A DNA stretch of 64,000 nt, taken from contig JAIXYP010000002.1 in the NCBI GenBank assembly GCA_027490155.1, positions 62,001-126,000 of the forward strand, in the 5' to 3' direction. A program made the position numbers and the translations under genes. Source of the stretch: Cytophagaceae bacterium. GTDB lineage: Bacteria; Bacteroidota; Bacteroidia; Cytophagales; Flexibacteraceae. Position 1 is the stretch's first letter; every line of letters begins with the position of its first letter. The notes beneath the pieces were generated by a model. That model was not told the origin of the DNA. It was given only the letters and a program-made list of their open reading frames with translations, and ran no database searches. Of the stretch, positions 1-8,569 are shown piece after piece.

Positions 1-551
1 GCCATACTGCCGGCCATAGAGGCCATGAGCTCGCTATTGGTCATGCCGGCTAGGTAAGGCTTGATCATGATCTGGGCTTCGACCTGGCCTACAAAGCCGC
101 TTGCTGCATTGCTAAGAGCTTCGCTTCCGCTGACCCCCATCAGTTTGTGCATAACCCTCGCAAAGACCGTCACCACCCGCTGCATAATCCCTATATGGTA
201 GAGTAGGCTAACCAAGACAGCCACGAAAATGATGGTCGGGATGATCTTGAAGAAGAAGATAAAGCTATTCTCAACCCCAAAGGTGCTGTCCATAATCCCC
301 TTGTTGACCAAGACGCCAAAGACAAACTCAGCCCCTTTGTCGCTATAATTCAGGATGTTGGTCACCAAGGCGCCTAGCTTAGCGAAAAGCCGCTGTCCGA
401 TCTCGACCTTAAGCACGAAAATCGCAAAGAATAATTGCAGACCTAGCCCCATGCCGACTAACTTGTAGTTAATCGCCTTACGGTTGTTGGACATAAAGTA
501 GGCGATCGCCAAAATAAGGACGACGCCCAAAAGGCCAGAAAATCTTTCCAC
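1..551 (-). CDS. Nucleoside transporter, CNT (NupC) family, partial (3' end outside window)
   Basis: Reading inward from a GTG at 551, the N-terminal 183 residues begin with a membrane segment followed by SNNRKAINYKLVG, the usual opening of concentrative nucleoside transporters. Further on come GIMQRVVT and a segment GFVGQVEAQIMIKPYL, which corresponds to the family's substrate-binding GQTEAP-IKPY motif. The protein should be an inner-membrane, cation-coupled nucleoside importer. The GTG start fits the family's N terminus; a TTG nine bases upstream is the only other in-frame choice before a stop codon. The C-terminal half, with the second signature motif, lies beyond the left edge. Family assignment is firm; the exact substrate is not known. 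Confidence 0.85.
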   Translation of the reverse strand, partial: MERFSGLLGVVLILAIAYFMSNNRKAINYKLVGMGLGLQLFFAIFVLKVEIGQRLFAKLGALVTNILNYSDKGAEFVFGVLVNKGIMDSTFGVENSFIFFFKIIPTIIFVAVLVSLLYHIGIMQRVVTVFARVMHKLMGVSGSEALSNAASGFVGQVEAQIMIKPYLAGMTNSELMASMAGSM

Positions 552-980
552 TACAGACAAATAAGATGTAAGGGGCTACCTAACCGGACAAACTACTCTA
601 TAAACACTATTTGTGTACGAAGGTCAGCCAAGGCGGAAACCAAAGGGTATGCCATGCGGCAAAGCAACAATAATAGGCAGGATATTGCAAATCCGATCCT
701 TGGCTTGACAACATAGCTGTTTTTTCAGGCTTGTTGCGACCAGACATTGGCCATTCCAAAAGACCAATACCGTATTTATCATATGATTTTGGATGGCACC
801 GGATCCGAATTTTGCCAACAATCGAACAAAATCAAGCAATTAACCTACCTTAGTCCTACCTCTGGGCCTACCTTTGGTGCTGGATCTTTAGCTTCGGATC
901 TGAATACTTTACCTTGTAAAGGTATTAGAATAGCCCCAGACCCCACACGATAGATCCTACCACAACCACCAGGTTTTCTC
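552..980. other. Intergenic region between divergent genes
   Basis: This 429-base stretch separates the leftward transporter from the rightward lipoprotein gene. I see no convincing gene in it. A perfect 6-bp inverted repeat, TACCTT-GTA-AAGGTA, lies at 910-924, about 57 bases before the lipoprotein start. A TAnnTTTG match (TACCTTTG) lies at 869-876 without a clear -33 partner. Either could belong to the lipoprotein promoter region, but support is weak. Confidence 0.3.
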
Positions 981-1379
981 ATGCCTAACTGCAAATCAAC
1001 AAAATATGTCCTCGGGCTCGCCGTTGCGCTACTTTTGGCCCTCAGTGGCTGCACAAAGCCTACCAAAATTGCGGGGTTGGATGCTGAGAAGTTTGGCAAG
1101 GACCCCAAAGGCTGCAATGGCTATCGCTCCTCTATCAAGCCCCTGCTAGAGGCCCATCTGCTTGACTTCAAGTCCTTGAGCGAACCTGAGATTATAGCCA
1201 CACTAGGCCCCGCAGACCGAAAAGACCTAAGCAGCAGGAGCCAAAAATACTTCCTGTATTACCTCAGCGGTGCCCCAGATTGTCCAATTCAAGATAGCAT
1301 GATAGGACGCCCTGTGGTTTTGCTTATCCGCTTCAACTCGCTAAATAGGGTGACAGAGTCCAGTATTGGGCTCGATTGA
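981..1379 (+). CDS. Small predicted lipoprotein of unknown function
   Basis: The 132-residue product starts with a positively charged n-region, a hydrophobic core (residues 10-21) and the lipobox LSGC, with the acylated cysteine at residue 24. It is therefore predicted to be a lipid-anchored envelope protein. The mature part carries several cysteines (CNGY, PDCP) that could form a disulfide. I do not recognise a family. The gene stands alone between a leftward transporter gene and a leftward PID-CTERM gene. Confidence 0.7.
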   Translation: MPNCKSTKYVLGLAVALLLALSGCTKPTKIAGLDAEKFGKDPKGCNGYRSSIKPLLEAHLLDFKSLSEPEIIATLGPADRKDLSSRSQKYFLYYLSGAPDCPIQDSMIGRPVVLLIRFNSLNRVTESSIGLD

Positions 1380-1396
1380 TTTTTGAGGCCCTAATT

Positions 1397-1472
1397 CAGG
1401 TTCACCTATTTATGTTTAAGCGCACAAATAAGGGCTTTTCGTCCTTAAACGATAGACTCCTAGGTAAACCTG
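1397..1472. repeat. Nested imperfect inverted repeat in an intergenic region
   Basis: Outer arms CAGGTTCACCTA (1397-1408) and TAGGTAAACCTG (1461-1472) pair at 11 of 12 positions. Inside them GTTTAAG (1414-1420) pairs perfectly with CTTAAAC (1444-1450). The structure is about 76 nt, lies just after the lipoprotein gene and is not followed by a T-run, so it is not an ordinary terminator. It may be a structured RNA, a cruciform or the remnant of a small repeat element. The rest of 1380-1656 shows nothing I can name. Confidence 0.35.
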
Positions 1473-1656
1473 TATCTTAGACAACTAAAGATAAGGGACC
1501 AAGAAAATTGAGTTGCTGCGTTGGGCACCAGCTGCCAACAAGGTCCTATCTGAGTAAGCCTGCATATTTGATCTGATGTTTGGTAACATCCATCTGAACC
1601 AGGCACCTTGTCTTCTCAGCCATAGATGGACACCTGAAAAGCCAGTCAAAAAATAA

Positions 1657-1677
1657 GCTCTAGCGTTATACTAGAGC
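1657..1677 (-). terminator. Second hairpin of a tandem terminator
   Basis: GCTCTAG (1657-1663) and CTAGAGC (1671-1677) form a perfect 7-bp stem with a 7-nt loop. Read on the minus strand it is followed by TTATTTTTTGAC. It lies just beyond the main hairpin at 1684-1715 and probably acts as a back-up terminator for the PID-CTERM gene. Confidence 0.5.
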
Positions 1678-1679
1678 AT

Positions 1680-1715
1680 AAAAAAAGCCTACTACGTGAT
1701 TACGCAGCAGGCTTT
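1680..1715 (-). terminator. Rho-independent terminator of the PID-CTERM gene
   Basis: AAAGCCT (1684-1690) pairs with AGGCTTT (1709-1715). The stem continues with CT/AG and CGT/ACG around a GATT loop, interrupted by two mismatches. On the minus strand the hairpin runs directly into seven T residues, 23 bases after the stop codon. Confidence 0.75.
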
Positions 1716-1738
1716 GTTCCATTAAAACAGTCCGGATG

Positions 1739-1960
1739 TTAGTCCTTTTGCTTAGCGCCAAAACCCTTAAGCTTACGAGCGCCAAAAGAAGCACCAGCAG
1801 CTAAAAGCAAACTGACACCCCCATCGACAGGGATCGCAAGTGGGTTAAGCGGATCTGGTCCTCCCGGATCAGGGCCTGCAGGCGGTTCAGCAGGAGGCTG
1901 AGCAGTTGCTACAGCCACAGCCATGAAGAACATGGCTGATAGACTTAATAGTTTTTTCAT
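1739..1960 (-). CDS. PID-CTERM protein-sorting domain protein
   Basis: The 73-residue product has a signal peptide (MKKLLSLSAMFFMAVAVATAQ), a short linker rich in proline, glycine and aspartate, and a C terminus reading IPVDGGVSLLLAAGASFGARKL. This matches the PID-CTERM signal of Bacteroidota: a P-[IVL]-D-G-G motif, a short hydrophobic stretch, then basic residues. Such tails resemble exosortase or archaeosortase substrates, but the sorting partner is not in this window. Almost nothing remains between signal and tail, so the mature product would be a short peptide of about 25 residues. The gene has its own promoter (2017-2046) and a double terminator, consistent with an abundant monocistronic transcript. 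Confidence 0.75.
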   Translation of the reverse strand: MKKLLSLSAMFFMAVAVATAQPPAEPPAGPDPGGPDPLNPLAIPVDGGVSLLLAAGASFGARKLKGFGAKQKD

Positions 1961-2016
1961 GTCGAGAAGGTAAATTCTAGTTGAAAGGACTGAATAATGT
2001 GTCTAAACCCGTACTA

Positions 2017-2046
2017 CAAAAGTAATGATTGTTTCAGAAATCGCAA
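2017..2046 (-). promoter_or_regulatory. Bacteroidota-type promoter of the PID-CTERM gene
   Basis: On the minus strand, TTG (2046-2044) is followed after 19 bases by TACTTTTG (2024-2017). This is an exact match to the Bacteroidota -7 box TAnnTTTG with a plausible -33 element. The predicted start of transcription is near 2013, giving a leader of about 52 nt before the ATG at 1960. Confidence 0.6.
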
Positions 2047-2069
2047 CTAAGCGACAAAAAAAATCGCAA

Positions 2070-3002
2070 CTATTTTTTGTTTACCGAATATACCCCCCAC
2101 AGAATTAGCGCTAGACCCAATATCTGGATCAACCCAAAGGGCTCGCCAGTTAATAAACCCAACAGTACGGCAACAAACGGAATGGCATAGGTCACTGAGC
2201 TCGTGAAAATGGCTGTTGTCATCTTGATAAGCCTGTTGAACAACAAGGTGCCAATAGCCGAGCCAACCACGCCTAGTGCAATGATTGCGAGTACCGATGG
2301 GTGGGTGATGCCCGCAGTGGTCAGCCGACCAATAAAATCTTGGTCGAAACAGAGCCAAAGCAAGGCCGGGAAACCTGCCAAGGTAAGTGCCATGATGGCA
2401 TTCTGAATTGGCGGAAAAGCTACCAACTTGTACTTGATGTAGTTGACGTTGCTGGCATACAGAACGGTAGCCAACAAGACTAACCCTGCATACGGGTTGA
2501 TACTATCAAGACTAATACTTCCCCTAGTGCTCGCGATCAGGATGGCCCCAGCAAAACCAAATGAAAGGCCTAAAAGCTGCCAGCGGCTTAGTGTCTGCTT
2601 ATAGATGATGATGCCCATAACCATAGTAAAAATGGGTGTAAAGGCATTGAGGCATCCACTGATACTGGACGGCAGGTGCCCACCAGCGACCGAAAAGAGC
2701 AAACTTGGCAATAAATTACCCATCATCCCAGATAGGAAAAAGGGGAACAAAAGCGACCTTTTGGCCTTGGCAAGCACTGAGAGGCTAAAAGGCAAAACGG
2801 TCAGGAAGGCAACTGCAATGCGCATCGTACCTACCTGCATACTCGTAAAAACCTCGAGGCCCACCTTGATCAGCAGAAACGACGTACCCCAGATGAGCGC
2901 TAAAAAAATAAACAGCCCCCAAATCAAAATTTGGCTAGGCTTTTCTGTATCGGCCTTAGGGGCCAAATTAACTGACGCTAGGTCAGGGTCTGTCTTGATC
3001 AT
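2070..3002 (-). CDS. EamA/DMT-family transporter
   Basis: The 310-residue protein has about ten hydrophobic segments arranged as two EamA repeats. The first repeat starts with GLFIFLALIWGTSFLLIKVG, the typical N-terminal EamA motif. It is predicted to be an inner-membrane permease or exporter of small metabolites; the substrate cannot be deduced. Its ATG overlaps the stop codon of dusB by four bases (ATGA), so the two are translationally coupled and co-transcribed from the dusB promoter. Confidence 0.85.
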   Translation of the reverse strand: MIKTDPDLASVNLAPKADTEKPSQILIWGLFIFLALIWGTSFLLIKVGLEVFTSMQVGTMRIAVAFLTVLPFSLSVLAKAKRSLLFPFFLSGMMGNLLPSLLFSVAGGHLPSSISGCLNAFTPIFTMVMGIIIYKQTLSRWQLLGLSFGFAGAILIASTRGSISLDSINPYAGLVLLATVLYASNVNYIKYKLVAFPPIQNAIMALTLAGFPALLWLCFDQDFIGRLTTAGITHPSVLAIIALGVVGSAIGTLLFNRLIKMTTAIFTSSVTYAIPFVAVLLGLLTGEPFGLIQILGLALILWGVYSVNKK

Positions 3003-4000
3003 GCAGGCTGATGCTCATACGCATCTGCAAAAAGGTGAGCTACCTCCATCAGGGTATCCCGAATTTCGGTCGCATCTTCGCTCGTGACCAACTTCATCCG
3101 GAATGGTTTAAAGTCTGGGATGCCTTTGAAATAGTTGCTGTAATGGCGCCTCATCTCGACGATGCCAACATGTTGGCCCTTCCACTCTAGAGATTTCTCG
3201 AAATGTTGTAAGCAGACCGCCACTCGTTGTTCCATTGTTGGTGGGGCAAGTTTGAGACCTGTGGCCCGATAGTGTTTGATCTCTTCGAATATCCAGGGAT
3301 AGCCAATAGAGGCACGGCCAACCATGACACCATCCACTCCATAGTCTTGCTGGTAGGCTACCGCCTTTTCTGGCGAGTCAATATCGCCATTACCAAAAAG
3401 TGGGATATGGAGCTTGCCGCTGTCCTTGATCTTGGCTAGCCAAGACCAGTCTGCTTCTCCTTTATACATCTGGACACGGGTACGGGCATGGATTGTGAGG
3501 GCCTGTATGCCAATATCCTGAAGCCGCAGGGCAACCTCGAGCACATTGATACTTTCGGTGTCCCAACCTAATCGCGTTTTGACGGTAACCGGTTTATTGA
3601 CCCGCTTGACGATCTCTTCGGTCATCCGAACCATTTTAGGTATGTCCTTCAGGATGCCAGCGCCAGCACCTTTGCAGGTTACCTTGGTGACAGGGCAGCC
3701 ATAGTTGATGTCAACCAACTCGGGGTTTGCAGCCTCGGCGATAGCAGCAGCCTCGCGCATGGAGTCAATCTCGCCCCCAAAAATCTGGATACCAATAGGC
3801 CGCTCTTCGTCATAGATATCAAGCTTATGTAAAGACTTTTCGGCATCGCGAATCAGACCCTCTGCCGAAATAAACTCCGTGTACATCAGGTCAGCACCAT
3901 GTGCCTTGCATACAGCCCTGAATGGCGGATCGCTAACGTCCTCCATGGGGGCCAGCAACAACGGAAAGTCCGGGAGCTCTATCGTACCTATTTTTACCAC
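2999..4000 (-). CDS. dusB: tRNA-dihydrouridine synthase (DusB type)
   Basis: The enzyme reduces specific uridines in the tRNA D-loop to dihydrouridine using FMN and NADPH. The sequence opens with VKIGTIELPDFPLLLAPMED, has the catalytic-cysteine motif DINYGCP, a TVKTRLGWD segment, ALTIHARTR and the FMN-phosphate loop GVDGVMVGRASIGYPWIF. I place the start at a GTG at 4000, although the reading frame is open to a TTG at 4021. That TTG lies inside the -7 promoter box at 4019-4026, and family members start just before VKIG. The gene heads an operon with the EamA transporter. Length (333 residues) is normal. Confidence 0.9.
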   Translation of the reverse strand: MVKIGTIELPDFPLLLAPMEDVSDPPFRAVCKAHGADLMYTEFISAEGLIRDAEKSLHKLDIYDEERPIGIQIFGGEIDSMREAAAIAEAANPELVDINYGCPVTKVTCKGAGAGILKDIPKMVRMTEEIVKRVNKPVTVKTRLGWDTESINVLEVALRLQDIGIQALTIHARTRVQMYKGEADWSWLAKIKDSGKLHIPLFGNGDIDSPEKAVAYQQDYGVDGVMVGRASIGYPWIFEEIKHYRATGLKLAPPTMEQRVAVCLQHFEKSLEWKGQHVGIVEMRRHYSNYFKGIPDFKPFRMKLVTSEDATEIRDTLMEVAHLFADAYEHQPA

Positions 4001-4018
4001 AATGGTTATTTTAAGCTG

Positions 4019-4026
4019 CAAATTTA
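4019..4026 (-). promoter_or_regulatory. -7 promoter box of dusB
   Basis: The minus strand reads TAAATTTG here, an exact TAnnTTTG match. Transcription would start near 4015, about 15 nt before the GTG at 4000. That rules out the upstream TTG at 4021 as start codon. No clear -33 TTG is seen. Confidence 0.5.
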
Positions 4027-4087
4027 AGTAATTAGCCCTTTGGTGGCCCTACTATCTCCCAACTAGTTGAGCCCTACCCTCTAACTG

Positions 4088-5023
4088 ATGCCCACCTTCA
4101 AGACCCAGCCTGCATTTTTTAGCCATATCAAGCCAGGCAACATGATGCTCACCCTCCTGGGATGTGTTTTACTGCTTTTTGTAGCAGCTCAGCTATTTTC
4201 ACTGTTCCTGATCCAGCTTAGTGGTTTGCCGACAGCTGATATTTTTACACCTGACCTCAACAATCCCAAAGCTGGAGACATCAGGGTGTTGCTGTTGGTG
4301 ATGCAGGGCCTGACCTCAACCTTAATGTTTGTGGGTAGCAGCTGGATAACCCTTGCCTGGACGGCCAATGCATATATTGCAGAGCTGAATACCCGCCCTA
4401 CTTTCAAAATAAAAAATGCCGCATGGGTCACCTTACTCTGTATGATCAGCCTACCAGCGATAGGCTACCTATCCGAGCTCAATCGCCTTATCGATTTTGG
4501 CTGGCTCGGCACCGATATTAACAACTATATCACGGACAACGAGGCTAAACTAGGCACCTTAACCCACTTTTTGGTTTCGGTGACTGGCTTAGGCCAAGGA
4601 CTGCTATTGGTCCTCGTGGTAGCTGTGATTGCGGCCATCAGTGAAGAACTTTTCTTCCGTGGCCTCATCCAGAACCTGTTATTAAGGAGCAGTAACAATC
4701 CGCACCTCGCAATCTGGGTAACGGCCTTCATCTTTGGATTTATCCACATGCAGTTTTTGTCGATGTTGCCTAGGGTGCTGCTAGGAGCCTTATTTGGTTA
4801 TGTTTATTACTGGTCAGGCAATCTCTACCTTGCGATTGCAGGCCACTTTATCAACAATTTTGTGACCGCCATCGGCATGATTGCATTGGTAGAAGCCAAA
4901 CTACCGGACACCACCCTAGACTCAGCACCTTGGTGGGCTAGTTTGCTTTCGGCTTTTGGGTTGTCCTTTGGCGCCTATTTGTTCCGCCGGCAGCTTTATG
5001 AGTCCTTCGCTGATGCGGATTAG
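4088..5023 (+). CDS. CPBP-family intramembrane metalloprotease
   Basis: This 311-residue polytopic membrane protein carries the CPBP (Abi/CAAX protease-like) motifs. EELFFRGL places the catalytic glutamates at residues 186-187 and the arginine at 191; a histidine follows in FIFGFIH (220) and another in AIAGHFIN (253). The family includes prenyl-protein endopeptidases and bacteriocin-immunity proteins, but no substrate can be inferred here. The gene is divergent from dusB and followed after about 90 bases by a DUF2007 gene on the same strand. Confidence 0.85.
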   Translation: MPTFKTQPAFFSHIKPGNMMLTLLGCVLLLFVAAQLFSLFLIQLSGLPTADIFTPDLNNPKAGDIRVLLLVMQGLTSTLMFVGSSWITLAWTANAYIAELNTRPTFKIKNAAWVTLLCMISLPAIGYLSELNRLIDFGWLGTDINNYITDNEAKLGTLTHFLVSVTGLGQGLLLVLVVAVIAAISEELFFRGLIQNLLLRSSNNPHLAIWVTAFIFGFIHMQFLSMLPRVLLGALFGYVYYWSGNLYLAIAGHFINNFVTAIGMIALVEAKLPDTTLDSAPWWASLLSAFGLSFGAYLFRRQLYESFADAD

Positions 5024-5113
5024 CCATATTGTTGGGCTAGTTTTGCACCAGGTCCAGACCAAGCACCGGTCAAATATGGAACCCATAAACTCAAATTGCT
5101 GCTCCCCCAAACC

Positions 5114-5332
5114 ATGACTTGGACCCGAGTTTACTCATCACCACAGCAACACCTCACAGCATTGATGGTTGATCTGTTGGTCAACAACGGGATAGAGGCC
5201 GTTATCGTCAGCAAACGAGAGTCAATGTACCCCATTGGGTTTTATGAGGCCCATGTCCCTGCCAGTAAACTCAAGGAGGCAATCGCAATCGTCGACGCCG
5301 CTATTAATGAAGCTATTCAGGACAAGAGCTAA
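5114..5332 (+). CDS. DUF2007-family small protein
   Basis: The 72-residue product (MTWTRVYSSPQQHLTALMVD...) fits the DUF2007 'putative signal transducing protein' family: a ferredoxin-like small domain with an early VYSS and a helix leading to LLVNNGIEAVIVSKRES. An in-frame ATG at 5096 would add six residues (MLLPQT), but MTWTRV matches the family's beginning. The function of the family is not established. It lies between a CPBP protease and cdsA. Confidence 0.65.
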   Translation: MTWTRVYSSPQQHLTALMVDLLVNNGIEAVIVSKRESMYPIGFYEAHVPASKLKEAIAIVDAAINEAIQDKS

Positions 5333-5503
5333 TTTAAGACCCTTTGGCTGCCATTTGTTGCATGACAACAATCACACTTATGGCAAAACAGGCCCCTACT
5401 TTACGGTATTGTTAAGAAACCTTGCCAACTTTGCCCATATAGTCTCGGTATTGAAGCCTAGACCCTAAAACCCAACTCCGACAACGACGTCAAACCCATC
5501 AGG

Positions 5504-6328
5504 ATGGCAAACAGTAATCTTCAGCAACGGATCGTCAGCGGCATTATAGGTGCCGCAGTGATTATCTCTGGCATCTTGTTTTCGGACTGGAGCTATATGC
5601 TGATTAACATCGGGATTGCGCTCCTTGGCCTCAACGAATTTTACCAGTTGTGCCAAAAAGCAGGCCATAAAGTATCCTATTGGTTAGGGATGGGGCTAGC
5701 ACTTGCGCTTAACCTTGCTACCTACTTTGTACTTAAGGAAGAGATTCATCCGTTGACATTCTCGGTAGGATTCCCGTTGGTGCTAGTAATTTTTGTCGTT
5801 ACCCTATTCGACAAAACAGAAAAAAGCCCCATGATGACCATTGGGCTCACCTTCCTCGGGATTGTGTACGTAGTGCTGCCTTTTTGTTTGGCCCATGGGA
5901 TTGTAATCCACGCCGCCCGATCGGTCCTGATGGGGATCATCCTATTAGTTTGGGGCAATGATATAGGCGCCTACTTTGCAGGTAAACACCTAGGTAAACA
6001 CAAGTTATTTGAGCGGATATCACCAAAAAAAACCTGGGAGGGATTTATCGGTGGGGCCTTACTTGTGTTTGTTGCAACCTTTTTTATGCACTATTTCATC
6101 GGCATTCTGACATTGGCAGACTGGATCATCCTAGGCTTGATCATTTCGCCCGTTGCAACCTTTGGCGACTTGGTCGAGTCGATGATCAAACGCAGCCTCA
6201 ACATCAAGGATAGTGGTGGCATTATGCCTGGCCATGGCGGAATGCTCGACCGCATTGATAGCCTACTGTTCGTTTTCCCTGTGGCGACAACATTTATCTT
6301 ACTTTGGCTCAGCCTCCACTGGATATAA
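5504..6328 (+). CDS. cdsA: Phosphatidate cytidylyltransferase
   Basis: The enzyme makes CDP-diacylglycerol from phosphatidic acid and CTP in the inner membrane, the branch point for phospholipid synthesis. The 274-residue protein has about seven or eight membrane segments, the SPKKTWEGFIGG motif (residues 173-184) and the family signature from GDLVESMIKR (221) through KDSGG to MPGHGGMLDRIDS (241-253). The ATG at 5504 gives a normal-length protein. It is followed after 36 bases by a methyltransferase gene on the same strand, probably the same transcript. Confidence 0.93.
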   Translation: MANSNLQQRIVSGIIGAAVIISGILFSDWSYMLINIGIALLGLNEFYQLCQKAGHKVSYWLGMGLALALNLATYFVLKEEIHPLTFSVGFPLVLVIFVVTLFDKTEKSPMMTIGLTFLGIVYVVLPFCLAHGIVIHAARSVLMGIILLVWGNDIGAYFAGKHLGKHKLFERISPKKTWEGFIGGALLVFVATFFMHYFIGILTLADWIILGLIISPVATFGDLVESMIKRSLNIKDSGGIMPGHGGMLDRIDSLLFVFPVATTFILLWLSLHWI

Positions 6329-6364
6329 GTCCTTGGTCCTTAGGCCCTCCAATCCCAAACCACC

Positions 6365-7159
6365 ATGTCCGGATCCGAAACTAGTGATAATCAAGTTTGC
6401 CCACCAATCTATCCAGGGCCTGACTGGTTTACGACTTGGTTTAACTCAGGATACTACCATCTGCTGTACCAGAACCATAACGAAGGAGAGGCTCAGACCT
6501 TTATCGACAATCTGGTACTGGCATTAAAGGTCAACAAGGACCTTCCGGTACTAGATCTAGCCTGTGGTAAGGGCAGACATTCGCGTAGCTTCAATCGCCT
6601 TGGTTTTACGGTTACTGGCCTGGATTTATCACCCGAAAGCATCCATGCGGCAACCGAAATGGCCTCGGAACAGGGTGCCACCAACCTTACATTTAGGGTC
6701 CATGATATGCGCAAACCCTTTGCCCATAACGCCTATGGCTTGGTCGTGAACCTATTCACCAGCTTTGGGTATTTTGGCCATCGGGACGAAAACATGGCAA
6801 CCCTATCAGCCATCGCGGAGGCCTTAGTACCAGATGGTTTGGTGGTGATAGACTATCTAAACCCTGCCCCAATACTTGCAAATTTACCTATACGCCAAAC
6901 GATCAGCCGAGAAGGTGTGGACTTTGACATCTGCAAATGGAAAGACCACGATTTCATTTACAAAAACATCAAATTCAGAGACAAGGGCCAAGACTTCAAG
7001 TTTGACGAGCAAGTACAGATCCTGACCGAGGACTGGTTTAGGTCAGCCTTACAACAGGTAGGCATCCGCCTTCTGCATCTTTGGGGCACTTACGAGCTGA
7101 ATGAGCTCATGCCTGCTAGCAGCCCTAGGATGATTGTGGTTGGACAAAAGGTGGCCTAA
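6365..7159 (+). CDS. Class I SAM-dependent methyltransferase
   Basis: The 264-residue protein has a classic Rossmann-type methyltransferase domain. Motif I is VLDLACGKGRHS (from residue 62), the acidic residue that binds the ribose of SAM lies in VTGLDLSPES (D87), and VHDMRKPF marks the next strand. Homologues of this Bacteroidota type are small-molecule or unassigned methyltransferases; the substrate is unknown. It follows cdsA closely and may share its transcript. Confidence 0.85.
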   Translation: MSGSETSDNQVCPPIYPGPDWFTTWFNSGYYHLLYQNHNEGEAQTFIDNLVLALKVNKDLPVLDLACGKGRHSRSFNRLGFTVTGLDLSPESIHAATEMASEQGATNLTFRVHDMRKPFAHNAYGLVVNLFTSFGYFGHRDENMATLSAIAEALVPDGLVVIDYLNPAPILANLPIRQTISREGVDFDICKWKDHDFIYKNIKFRDKGQDFKFDEQVQILTEDWFRSALQQVGIRLLHLWGTYELNELMPASSPRMIVVGQKVA

Positions 7160-7398
7160 TCGGGAGGAAATCGTCTTTCGAAAGCCAAGGCCAGATCAAG
7201 CACCCACCCTTTTATCCTCCAAATTAATCTGGTGCAAAATACCTAGAGCCAGTTGGCACAGCGGCTGGTTTGTAATAAGTATGGGCGATATGCTTAATTT
7301 GCGGTCCCGATCGGGGCCCATTACAACCAAATGACCATATAAAAGGTCATGCGCAATAGCGCCACTGCACTTGTGCAGCCCATGATCGCCACTCAAGA

Positions 7399-8457
7399 AT
7401 GGATCAACAGAAAAAAATCAAGTTTGCAATCGTAGGCAGCGGCCACATCGGCAAACGCCACGCCACGATGATCGCCCGGAATGACGAAAGCGAGCTAGTA
7501 GCAATGGTGGATAGCAACCCTACCTTAGAGGGTGACCTCGTGGCTACTTATGGCGTACCATTCTTTACGGACATCCAACAATTGCTGGATAGTGGCATCG
7601 AGACGGACGTTATCAACATCTGCACACCCAACAACCTACACGCCCCTTATGCGCTTAAAGCCCTAGATGCTGGCCATCATGTTGTGGTCGAGAAGCCGAT
7701 GGCCATGAGCAAGGCAGAAGGTGAAGAGGTACTGTTTAAAGCACTACAGGCCCAAAAGCTAGTTTTCTGCGTGATGCAGAATCGCTACTCCCCACCTTCC
7801 GTTTGGCTCAAAGAGATTGTTAGCAGTGGCAAACTTGGCCAGATATATATGGTGCAGGTGAACTGCTATTGGAATCGGGATGACCGATATTACAAAGCAG
7901 GTGGCTGGAAGGGTGACTCAGTCACAGATGGTGGCACCTTGTTCACTCAGTTTAGCCACTTCGTGGACATTATGTTCTGGCTTTTTGGTGATGTGCGCAA
8001 TGTCCAGGCACGTTTTTTTGACTTCAACCATAGCCACAATACCGACTTCGAGGACAGCGGATTCGTGACCTTCGACTTTGTAAAAGGCGGCAGTGGATGC
8101 CTCAACTTTAGCACTAGTGTCTATGACACCAACCTAGAGAGCAGCATCACGATCATTGCCGAGCATGGTAGTATTAAGGTCGGTGGCCAATACATGAACA
8201 ACGTCGAGGTTTGCAACATCAAGGACTACACGATGCCCGACCTGCCTGAAAGCAACCCCGCCAATGACTACGGTCATTACAAGGGCAGTGCTGCCAACCA
8301 CCATTATGTGATCGAGAATGTGGTTGATACGCTCAAGGGCCGTAACATCACGACAACCAATGCCCTCGAAGGCCTCAAGGTTGTAGAGATCATCGAGAAG
8401 ATCTATGACCAGAAGAAAGGCCAGTTTGGCAAAACAGCCAAGCAGCCGAAACAATAG
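7399..8457 (+). CDS. Gfo/Idh/MocA-family oxidoreductase
   Basis: The 352-residue protein starts with a dinucleotide-binding fold (KFAIVGSGHIGKRHATMI), has the NICTPNNLHAPYALKAL segment and the conserved lysine-proline pair in VVVEKPMAMSK. The C-terminal substrate domain has TDGGTLFTQFSHFVDIMFWLFG. Members oxidise or reduce sugars, inositols or nucleotide sugars with NAD(P). The spacing and the DGGTLF-H motif resemble WbpB/WlbA UDP-sugar dehydrogenases, and glycosyltransferases lie downstream, so a nucleotide-sugar substrate is possible but unproven. Confidence 0.85.
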   Translation: MDQQKKIKFAIVGSGHIGKRHATMIARNDESELVAMVDSNPTLEGDLVATYGVPFFTDIQQLLDSGIETDVINICTPNNLHAPYALKALDAGHHVVVEKPMAMSKAEGEEVLFKALQAQKLVFCVMQNRYSPPSVWLKEIVSSGKLGQIYMVQVNCYWNRDDRYYKAGGWKGDSVTDGGTLFTQFSHFVDIMFWLFGDVRNVQARFFDFNHSHNTDFEDSGFVTFDFVKGGSGCLNFSTSVYDTNLESSITIIAEHGSIKVGGQYMNNVEVCNIKDYTMPDLPESNPANDYGHYKGSAANHHYVIENVVDTLKGRNITTTNALEGLKVVEIIEKIYDQKKGQFGKTAKQPKQ

Positions 8458-8569
8458 GTCTCTACACAACCCCAAATATCCAAATCCATTTGGCCTGAAC
8501 ATGGCTCCTGTTGCCTCGTGATGTCCAAACCATTGCCAGCCTTAGCAACACGATTGCCCAACCATTGAC

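Noticed and set aside
624-839. A 71-codon minus-strand frame between the transporter and the lipoprotein gene
   Set aside because: No family resemblance, no promoter and an uneven composition.
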